A stretch of 20,259 bases of DNA from an uncultured Collinsella sp. (GTDB lineage Bacteria; Actinomycetota; Coriobacteriia; Coriobacteriales; Coriobacteriaceae), in the NCBI GenBank assembly GCA_900543275.1, contig UQQL01000033.1, forward strand, positions 1 through 20,259, written 5' to 3'. The position numbers and the translations under genes were made by a program. The notes beneath the pieces were generated by a model. The model searched no databases, was not told the DNA's origin, and saw only the letters and a list, made by a program, of their open reading frames with translations. Of this stretch, positions 14,811 through 20,259 are shown piece by piece (the stretch's first letter is position 1; every line of letters begins with the position of its first letter).

Positions 14811-14918
14811 ATTGAATACCTCGCTTTGGGCTGGGCACGGTTTGCTCACACCAGTTTACACGCTCCCCGCCCCGCGGCCACCGCACATCAGGCTTCCCTG
14901 CCGCCGCGGGCCCGCGCG

Positions 14919-14927
14919 TGATACGAT
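14919..14927 (+). promoter_or_regulatory. Promoter of the M18 aminopeptidase gene
   Basis: TGATACGAT fits an extended -10 box (TG-N-TACGAT), 50 bases before the start codon. A -35 box is weak, as is usual with extended -10 promoters. Confidence 0.45.
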
Positions 14928-14976
14928 GGCTCACGGTACATCAACCAGCACGATCGATCCGAAAGGAGCCTGCGTC

Positions 14977-16374
14977 ATGGAGCGTCCCAGCGCATGGAAA
15001 AAGTACACGCCACAGCAGATCGAGGAGCTCGAGGAGCTTTGCCGCGGCTATAAGCAGTTTTTGAGTGAGAACAAGACCGAGCGCCTGTGCGTCAAGGCCG
15101 GCATCAAGATGGCCGAGGAGGCGGGCTACGTCAATCTGGAGACCGTGATCGCCGAGGGCCGCGCGCTCAAGGCCGGCGACAAGGTGTACGCCGCCAACCA
15201 CGGCAAGGACCTCATGCTCGTCAACCTGGGCACCGCCCCGCTCGAGCAGGGCTTTAACATCCTGGGCGCCCACGTGGACTCGCCGCGCCTGGACCTCAAG
15301 CAGAACCCCGCCTTCGAGGCCGGCGACATGGCTTATCTCGACACGCACTACTATGGCGGCGTCAAGAGCTACCACTGGGTCGCTTCCCCGCTCGCACTCG
15401 TGGGCGTCATCTGCAAAAAGGACGGCACCACCGTCGACATCAACATCGGTGACAAGGCCGACGACCCGGTCTTTACCATCTCCGACCTGCTGATCCACCT
15501 CTCGAGCGAGCAGATGGCCAAGCCCGCCAAGGACGCCGTCGACGCCGAGATCCTCGACGTGATCGTGGGCGGCCGCCCCGTCAAGTTTGACGAGGACGAC
15601 AAGGACGCTCCCAAGGAGCCCGTCAAGCAGATGTTCCTGGATATCCTCAAGGAGCAGTACGACGTCGAGGAGGAGGACTTCCTCTCCGCCGAGATCGAGG
15701 TCGTGCCCGCCGGCCCCGCCCGTGACATGGGCCTCGACCGCTCCATGATTCTGGGCTATGGCCACGACGACCGTGTCTGCGCCTACCCCTCCATGCTCGC
15801 CCAGATCAACGTCGCCAACGTGGAGCGCACGAGCATCACACTCATCGTCGACAAGGAGGAGATCGGTTCCGTGGGTGCCACCGGCATGACGAGCCGCTTC
15901 TTCGAGAACACCGTCGCCGAGATCATGACGCTCGCCGGCGAGGATAGCCCGCTGGCCCTGCGCCGCGCGCTCGCCCGCAGCCGCATGCTCTCCTCCGACG
16001 TGTCCGCCGGCTTCGACCCGGGCTACGCCGGCAAGTTCGAGACGAAGAACGCCGCCTTTATGGGTCGCGGCCTGTGCTTTAACAAGTACACGGGCAGCCG
16101 CGGCAAGGGCGGCTCTAACGACGCCGACGCCGAGTATGTGGCCCTCATCCGCGACATCATGGACGAGGCCGGCGTGGACTTCCAGACCTGCGAGCTCGGT
16201 CGCGTCAACGCGGGCGGCGGCGGCACCATCGCATACATCATGGCTAAGTACGGCATGAACGTCATCGACTCTGGCGTTGCCGTCCTGTCCATGCACGCCC
16301 TGTGGGAGGTCGCTAACAAGGCCGATATCTACGAGGCCTATCGCGGCTACAAGGCCTTCATCGAGCGCGCGTAA
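14977..16374 (+). CDS. M18 family aminopeptidase
   Basis: The 465-residue protein matches the M18 family (aspartyl aminopeptidase / Lap4 type) in length and metal-site motifs: HVDSPRLDLK near residues 98-107, HDDRVCAY near 262, the catalytic Glu pair in DKEEIGSVG near 290, SSDVSAG with a metal Asp near 339, and a late histidine in LSMHALWE near 436. It removes N-terminal residues from peptides in the cytoplasm with two divalent metal ions; the residue preference is not clear from sequence. GAAAGGAG stands 8 bases before the ATG at 14977; the long in-frame extension upstream is antisense to polA and not real. The codon use is strongly G/C-ending, suggesting high expression. Confidence 0.93.
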   Translation: MERPSAWKKYTPQQIEELEELCRGYKQFLSENKTERLCVKAGIKMAEEAGYVNLETVIAEGRALKAGDKVYAANHGKDLMLVNLGTAPLEQGFNILGAHVDSPRLDLKQNPAFEAGDMAYLDTHYYGGVKSYHWVASPLALVGVICKKDGTTVDINIGDKADDPVFTISDLLIHLSSEQMAKPAKDAVDAEILDVIVGGRPVKFDEDDKDAPKEPVKQMFLDILKEQYDVEEEDFLSAEIEVVPAGPARDMGLDRSMILGYGHDDRVCAYPSMLAQINVANVERTSITLIVDKEEIGSVGATGMTSRFFENTVAEIMTLAGEDSPLALRRALARSRMLSSDVSAGFDPGYAGKFETKNAAFMGRGLCFNKYTGSRGKGGSNDADAEYVALIRDIMDEAGVDFQTCELGRVNAGGGGTIAYIMAKYGMNVIDSGVAVLSMHALWEVANKADIYEAYRGYKAFIERA

Positions 16375-16388
16375 CCAACCCTTCATCA

Positions 16389-16453
16389 GTTGCGGTGAAA
16401 TACAGACTAAACTGGCCCATAAACGGCCAAAACAGACCGTATTCCACCGCAAC
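16389..16453. repeat. Intergenic inverted repeat between M18 gene and yaaA
   Basis: GTTGCGGTGAAATAC (16389-16403) and GTATTCCACCGCAAC (16439-16453) are inverted copies with one mismatch. Inside, GGCC (16414-16417) pairs with GGCC (16425-16428). TTCCTTTTT follows at 16454-16462, so on the plus strand it could terminate the aminopeptidase transcript. The yaaA ribosome binding site begins only about 12 bases later. Confidence 0.7.
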
Positions 16454-16477
16454 TTCCTTTTTGGCAGAGGAGAGTCC

Positions 16478-17287
16478 ATGCTGCAGGTCGTCATTTCGCC
16501 CGCCAAGCAGATGCGCGCGGCCCAAGATGCTTTTGAAGTCCTGGGCATTCCGCCCTTTGCGCGCGAGACGGCTCGCCTCCACCGCGCACTGCTAGATATC
16601 GAACGAAATGAAGGCAGCGACAGCCTGCAGGCGCTATGGAACGTGAGTGACAAACTGCTGGGGCCTTGCCTCAACACCCTGCATGAGTTCGGGCCCATCC
16701 TGAAAAACGGCGATCTCGACAATCCCGCACTCGCCTGTCACCTCTCCCCTGCCGTTATGTCCTACCACGGCATTCAATACCAGAGCATGGCGCCCGAGGT
16801 GATGGATTCCGCGCAGCTCGCATGGCTGCAAGACCATCTGTGGATCCTCTCGGGCCTTTACGGGTGCGTTCGCCCCTTTCATGCCGTCGAACCATATCGG
16901 CTGGAAATGGGCGCAAAGCTCGCCGTTGACGATGCCCGAGACCTCTATGCGTTTTGGAGCGACAAGCTCGCGCGGGCTATCGCCCCGGCAGGCTCAAACA
17001 CCACGATCGTCAACCTCGCCAGCGTAGAGTACGCCAAAGCCGTTCTGCCCCATCTCGCGGGCGACGCCACGGTCGTCACGTGCCTCTTTGGCGAAGGCAT
17101 CCGCAACGGCAAGCCCATCCAGCGCTCGACCGCCAGCAAAAAGGCACGTGGTTCCATGGTGCGCTGGATGGCAGAAAACAAGCTCGAGGATGTAAGCGGG
17201 CTCACCGCGTTTGATGTTGGTTATCGTCACTTTCCCGAGCTTTCAAATAAGAACTCTTTGGTCTTCCTGAACGAACAGACCTTGTAG
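16478..17287 (+). CDS. yaaA: YaaA family protein (peroxide stress, DUF328)
   Basis: The 269-residue protein matches the YaaA family in length and landmarks: VISPAKQMR at residues 4-12, a central YHGIQYQSM, LWILSGLYGCVRP, YRLEMGAKL and NLASVEYAKAV. In E. coli YaaA lowers free intracellular iron and so limits DNA damage under hydrogen peroxide; DNA binding has been reported for the family. The molecular activity is not firmly known. The ATG at 16478 has AGAGGAGA 5 bases upstream; the open frame back to 16277 overlaps the aminopeptidase and is not real. It follows the aminopeptidase after an inverted repeat and converges with the next gene over 40 bases. Confidence 0.9.
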   Translation: MLQVVISPAKQMRAAQDAFEVLGIPPFARETARLHRALLDIERNEGSDSLQALWNVSDKLLGPCLNTLHEFGPILKNGDLDNPALACHLSPAVMSYHGIQYQSMAPEVMDSAQLAWLQDHLWILSGLYGCVRPFHAVEPYRLEMGAKLAVDDARDLYAFWSDKLARAIAPAGSNTTIVNLASVEYAKAVLPHLAGDATVVTCLFGEGIRNGKPIQRSTASKKARGSMVRWMAENKLEDVSGLTAFDVGYRHFPELSNKNSLVFLNEQTL

Positions 17288-17327
17288 GACCACCGCTACT
17301 TTTGAATGTGCTGCCTAGGCACGGCGT

Positions 17328-17843
17328 CTATTCCGCCAAGCCGTCGGCTTTGGCAACTTCGTTTGTCGAGCCGTCCTGATAGGTAATCTTAACGTGCTCT
17401 ACCTCGGACACCGCAACACCCGATGGGGGCTCCAAGCGCCATTCCGTCAGCGCGATATCCATCGTCGTGGGCACATCCCCTTGATCTTTGAGCTCGACCG
17501 ACAGCGTCTTAAGCGACGCATCGAAGGTCACGCGCTCGACCTCTTCACCAGGAATGGAACCGCCGCTCAGCTGCAGCTGGACAAATCCATCGCGCGGATA
17601 CCAATAGTCGCCCGGCGCGGCAACGGTATTGCCACCCGCGACCTTCACCGTCATTATCGGTAGGCTATCATCAGCCTCGAACTCCCATGCAGCGCCGCCG
17701 CGACCACCAAACGTCCAGATACAAACGGCAATCACCAGCACGGCAAGCACCGCAAAACCAATCGCGACAAGGCCATGGTGCGCACGGCTTTCCTCGGCCG
17801 ATACATCCCATTGCGTCTCTCGATATAGATGCTTGTCTTCCAT
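17328..17843 (-). CDS. Hypothetical single-pass membrane protein
   Basis: The 171-residue protein has a 23-residue charged N-terminus, one hydrophobic segment (about residues 24-45, rich in Val, Ala and Ile) and a soluble C-terminal part of about 125 residues. Charges favour the N-terminus in the cytoplasm and the rest outside. The outer part is acidic and looks beta-rich (alternating valines, as in IMTVKVAGG and HVKITYQDGS), but I recognise no family. The ATG at 17841-17843 has GGGGAGG 5 bases upstream. The frame continues far upstream as an open shadow of thiC on the other strand, which is not part of the gene. It is divergent from the thiamine block; no functional link is evident. Confidence 0.8.
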   Translation of the reverse strand: MEDKHLYRETQWDVSAEESRAHHGLVAIGFAVLAVLVIAVCIWTFGGRGGAAWEFEADDSLPIMTVKVAGGNTVAAPGDYWYPRDGFVQLQLSGGSIPGEEVERVTFDASLKTLSVELKDQGDVPTTMDIALTEWRLEPPSGVAVSEVEHVKITYQDGSTNEVAKADGLAE

Positions 17844-17893
17844 GTTCGCCTCCCCACAGGCACGCTCGTTAGGCCAATCGTACCCATTCGAGC

Positions 17894-17899
17894 TATACT
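17894..17899 (+). promoter_or_regulatory. -10 box of the thiC leader
   Basis: TATACT lies 15 bases before the riboswitch begins. A matching -35 box is weak. Confidence 0.45.
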
Positions 17900-17913
17900 T
17901 GAGCCCATTACAT

Positions 17914-18010
17914 AAACGGGGAGCTTGCAGGACAAGACGGCAGGCTGAGACTGGGCGCGCCCGCCCTGACCCGCAAACCTGATATGGGTAATGCCAACGA
18001 AGGGAGCCGT
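17914..18010 (+). promoter_or_regulatory. TPP riboswitch (THI element)
   Basis: The conserved blocks of the TPP aptamer are all present: ACGGGGAGC at the 5' side, GGCTGAGACTGGG in the pyrimidine-sensing arm, then ACCTGATATGGGTAATGCCA and CGAAGGGA at the 3' side. ACGG (17916-17919) pairs with CCGT (18007-18010) to close helix P1. Between the two arms an extra GC-rich stem (GGGCGCG...CGCCC) is the variable region. Thiamine pyrophosphate binding represses the downstream gene. The AAGGGAG at 18000-18006 is both the conserved 3' end and the thiC ribosome binding site, so control is probably at translation; no terminator lies between it and thiC. Confidence 0.97.
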
Positions 18011-18014
18011 GCCA

Positions 18015-19349
18015 ATGAGCACACAGACCGAGCCCAAGCTCGTCACGCAAATCGACTTCGCCCGCGCCGGGCAGATCACGCCGCAGATGAAGGAAGTCGC
18101 CGAGCGCGAGCATCGCGACCCCGAGTACATCCGCGAGCGCGTGGCCGACGGCCGCATCGCCATTCCCGCCAACATCGTGCACATCAAAAAGGGCATGCGC
18201 GCCTTTGGTGTCGGCGAGGGCCTGTCCACCAAGGTCAACGTCAACCTGGGCATCTCGGGCGATAAAGCCGATGCCGCCGAGGAATGGAAGAAGGTCAAGA
18301 TCGCCGAGGACTTTGGCGCCGACGCCATCATGGACCTTTCCAACTCGGGCAAGACGCGCCAGTTCCGCCAGCAGCTCATCGACGAGACGCCGCTCATGGT
18401 GGGCACCGTCCCCATGTACGACGCCATCGGCTACATGGAAAAGCCGCTGGTCAAGCTTACCAAGGATGACCTGTTCGAGGTCGTGCGCGCGCACGCCGAG
18501 GACGGCGTGGACTTTATGACCATCCACTGCGGCATCAACAAGTCGGTCACCAAGACCTTTAAGGAGACCGGCCGCTTGATGAACATCGTGAGCCGCGGCG
18601 GCTCGCTGCTGTTTGGCTGGATGGAGGTCACCGGCAACGAAAACCCCTTCTACGAGTACTTTGACGAGCTGCTCGAGATCTGCCACGAGTACGACGTGAC
18701 GATTTCGCTCGGCGACTCCTGCCGCCCGGGCTGCCTCTACGACTCCAACGACGCCACCGAGACCGCTGAGATGATCGAGCTGGGCAAGCTGTGCAAGCGC
18801 GCTTGGGCTGCCGGCGTCCAGGTCATGGTCGAGGGTCCGGGTCACATGGCGCTCGACGAGATCGCCGCCAACATGAAACTGCAGAAGCGCCTGTGCCACA
18901 ATGCCCCGTTCTATGTGCTCGGGCCGCTGGTGACCGATATCGGCGTGGGTTACGACCACATCACCGCTGCCATCGGCGGCGCCATCTCCGCCAGCTCCGG
19001 TGCCGACTTCCTGTGCTACGTGACGCCGGCCGAGCACCTGTGCCTGCCCAACGCCCAGGACGTGCTCGATGGCCTCATGGCTACCAAGATCGCCGCACAC
19101 GCCGCCGATATCGCCAAGAAGGTGCCGCACGCCCGCGACATGGACGACAAGATGGGCCAGGCACGCCGCAAGCTCGACTGGGACGCCATGTGGAAGTGCG
19201 CCCTCGACCCGGTCACCGGCAAGAAGCGCTACGAGGAATCCCCCGCCGCCACCGAGGGCACCTGCACCATGTGCGGCAAGATGTGCGCCGTCCGCACTGT
19301 CAACAAAGTGTTCGAGGGCACGACAATCGACCTCGGCATGGAGGACTAA
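18015..19349 (+). CDS. thiC: Phosphomethylpyrimidine synthase
   Basis: The 444-residue protein is a short-form ThiC lacking the N-terminal extension of the proteobacterial enzyme. It shows NIVHIKKGMRAFGVG near 54-68, DLSNSGKTRQFR near 110-121, SLGDSCRPGCLYDSND near 230-245, EGPGHMALDEI near 272-282 and the C-terminal cluster motif CTMCGKMC, which binds a 4Fe-4S cluster. It is a radical SAM enzyme that turns aminoimidazole ribotide into HMP phosphate for thiamine. The ATG at 18015 lies 8 bases after AAGGGAG; an earlier in-frame ATG at 17991 lies inside the riboswitch and is rejected. The cluster motif has one residue less between Cys 2 and 3 than the well-studied form. Confidence 0.97.
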   Translation: MSTQTEPKLVTQIDFARAGQITPQMKEVAEREHRDPEYIRERVADGRIAIPANIVHIKKGMRAFGVGEGLSTKVNVNLGISGDKADAAEEWKKVKIAEDFGADAIMDLSNSGKTRQFRQQLIDETPLMVGTVPMYDAIGYMEKPLVKLTKDDLFEVVRAHAEDGVDFMTIHCGINKSVTKTFKETGRLMNIVSRGGSLLFGWMEVTGNENPFYEYFDELLEICHEYDVTISLGDSCRPGCLYDSNDATETAEMIELGKLCKRAWAAGVQVMVEGPGHMALDEIAANMKLQKRLCHNAPFYVLGPLVTDIGVGYDHITAAIGGAISASSGADFLCYVTPAEHLCLPNAQDVLDGLMATKIAAHAADIAKKVPHARDMDDKMGQARRKLDWDAMWKCALDPVTGKKRYEESPAATEGTCTMCGKMCAVRTVNKVFEGTTIDLGMED

Positions 19350-19394
19350 CGTATCGCCACAATCGCTTTTGGCAGCACCGAGGCGTTCGTCAAT

Positions 19395-19410
19395 TGTTGA
19401 CATGTGAACA
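19395..19410 (+). promoter_or_regulatory. Dyad over a TTGACA box before thiD
   Basis: TGTTGACATGTGAACA is a 16-base near-perfect dyad with one mismatched pair. It contains a consensus -35 box TTGACA (19397-19402), but no good -10 box lies 16-18 bases downstream. It may be an operator for a regulated promoter; no regulator is recognised nearby. Confidence 0.3.
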
Positions 19411-19443
19411 TTTGTTTTTATTTGCGTAAAGATTGCATCGCCC

Positions 19444-19473
19444 GCCCGGGTTCGGAATACAGCCGTCCCGGGC
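19444..19473 (+). terminator. Weak terminator-like hairpin after thiC
   Basis: GCCCGGG (19444-19450) pairs with CCCGGGC (19467-19473) around a 16-base loop, followed by ATCTTTA. It may end part of the thiC transcripts. Confidence 0.35.
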
Positions 19474-19478
19474 ATCTT

Positions 19479-19484
19479 TATAAT
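19479..19484 (+). promoter_or_regulatory. Consensus -10 box before thiD
   Basis: A perfect TATAAT lies 47 bases before the thiD start codon. The -35 region is poor. It suggests that thiD can be transcribed independently of thiC and its riboswitch. Confidence 0.45.
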
Positions 19485-19530
19485 GCAGACTTAAAGACCC
19501 ATTTGAATCCGACCGGACAAGGGAGTGAGC

Positions 19531-20259
19531 ATGGATCGCAGTAAGGTACCCGCCGTTCTATCCATCGCGGGATCCGATTCCAGCGGCGGTGCCGGCATTC
19601 AGGCCGACATCAAGACCATCACGGCGCACCGCCTGTATGCCGAGACGGCCATAACCGCCATTACAGCACAGAACACCCTGGGCGTCACCGCCGTACAGAA
19701 CATCTCGCCAGATATCGTCGCCGCGCAAATCGACGCCGTTTTTGACGATATCCGCCCCAACGCCGTCAAGATCGGCATGGTTTCCTCTGCCGAGATTATC
19801 GAGGTTATCGCCGACCGCCTGTGCGACTGGAACGCGACAAACGTGGTAGTCGACCCCGTTATGGTAGCCACCTCGGGCGCTCGCCTCATTGCCGAGGATG
19901 CGACCGAGGCACTCACCCGCCGCCTGTTCCCGTTGGCAACGGTCATCACCCCCAACATTCCCGAGGCTATGGCGCTGCTCGACTACGAGGTCGATTCCGA
20001 GCGCACACAACAAAATGCCGCTATGCTCCTCACCCGCCGCTTTGGCTGCGCAGCCTTGGTTAAGGGCGGTCATTTTGTCAACGAGGCCAACGACGTACTG
20101 GCCGAGCCTGCGCCCCTCGATGACGAGGGCAACCACCTGGGCGATCCGCTCACCACGTGGTTTCGCCACAAGCGCATTGAGACCGACAACACGCACGGCA
20201 CCGGCTGCACGCTCTCATCCGCCATCGCCTGCGCGCTGGCCCAGGGCATGGAACTTGCC
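19531..20259 (+). CDS. thiD: Hydroxymethylpyrimidine/phosphomethylpyrimidine kinase (3' end missing)
   Basis: The 243 visible residues form a ribokinase-type ThiD cut by the window end. It begins with VLSIAGSDSSGGAGIQADIKT near residues 9-27, has VDPVMVATSG near 108-117, VITPNIPEA near 138-146, and the anion-hole motif HGTGCTLSSA near 222-231 with its catalytic cysteine. The enzyme phosphorylates HMP and then HMP phosphate, the step after ThiC. A full-length ThiD is about 265 residues, so some 20 residues are missing unless it is fused to ThiE. The ATG at 19531 follows AGGGAGTGAGC, with GGGAG 5-6 bases before it. It is 181 bases after thiC and may have its own promoter. Confidence 0.95.
   Translation, partial: MDRSKVPAVLSIAGSDSSGGAGIQADIKTITAHRLYAETAITAITAQNTLGVTAVQNISPDIVAAQIDAVFDDIRPNAVKIGMVSSAEIIEVIADRLCDWNATNVVVDPVMVATSGARLIAEDATEALTRRLFPLATVITPNIPEAMALLDYEVDSERTQQNAAMLLTRRFGCAALVKGGHFVNEANDVLAEPAPLDDEGNHLGDPLTTWFRHKRIETDNTHGTGCTLSSAIACALAQGMELA

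Noticed and set aside
12210..14921. Plus-strand ORF of 903 codons opposite polA
   Set aside because: It is an antisense shadow of polA; it lacks a ribosome binding site and its product is rich in His and Arg as expected from such shadows.
17844..19475. Upstream open frame of the membrane protein gene, 544 codons longer
   Set aside because: It is the exact antisense of thiC and the TPP riboswitch; GC-rich genes often leave such frames open. The ATG at 17843 has a good ribosome binding site.

Overview
The window looks like chromosomal housekeeping DNA from a high-GC, Gram-positive gut-type actinobacterium, most likely a Coriobacteriia member such as Collinsella. This is inferred from the strong G/C bias at third codon positions, AGGAG-type ribosome binding sites (often GAAAGG), TTG/GTG starts, a four-domain S1 protein of actinobacterial size and the anaerobe-type gene mix. 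No phage, transposon, CRISPR or tRNA gene was seen. I could not run a database search, so the taxon is an inference.

Layout. Positions 1-1600 hold the end of a C_GCAxxG_C_C family gene, yigZ (minus), a large palindromic element and the RNase P RNA gene rnpB (minus). Positions 1840-4140 hold rpsA (minus, TTG start, with a leader hairpin over its ribosome binding site) and a HAD phosphatase (plus). Positions 4138-6340 hold an L-cysteine desulfidase-family gene (minus) and rpiB (plus). Positions 6300-10750 form a minus-strand block: ndk, then the arginine genes argG, a 56-codon small gene and argH, in transcription order argG to argH. Positions 10893-12008 hold a Cof-type HAD hydrolase (plus) followed by a stack of large inverted repeats. 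Positions 12066-17287 hold polA (minus), an M18 aminopeptidase (plus) and yaaA (plus). Positions 17328-20259 hold a one-helix membrane protein (minus) and a thiamine block: TPP riboswitch, thiC and thiD (cut by the window edge).

The most interesting signal is on the minus strand upstream of argG. A 24-codon ORF (10544-10618) has an excellent ribosome binding site and encodes six arginines, three of them consecutive CGA codons just before the stop. Competing hairpins and a terminator-like hairpin with six U follow, all before argG. This has the layout of a ribosome-mediated arginine attenuator, and I found no other use for this 500-base gap. The long ORF on the opposite strand of the same gap has no ribosome binding site and I reject it.

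Other points of interest are a perfect 34-bp inverted repeat with a nested hairpin after the Cof-type HAD gene, two further large intergenic palindromes, a TPP riboswitch whose conserved 3' end is itself the thiC ribosome binding site, and an undescribed small gene between argG and argH. How the genes work together: argG and argH do the last two steps of arginine synthesis; thiC and thiD make and phosphorylate the thiamine pyrimidine and are controlled by TPP; the remaining genes are separate housekeeping units, mostly with their own terminators.
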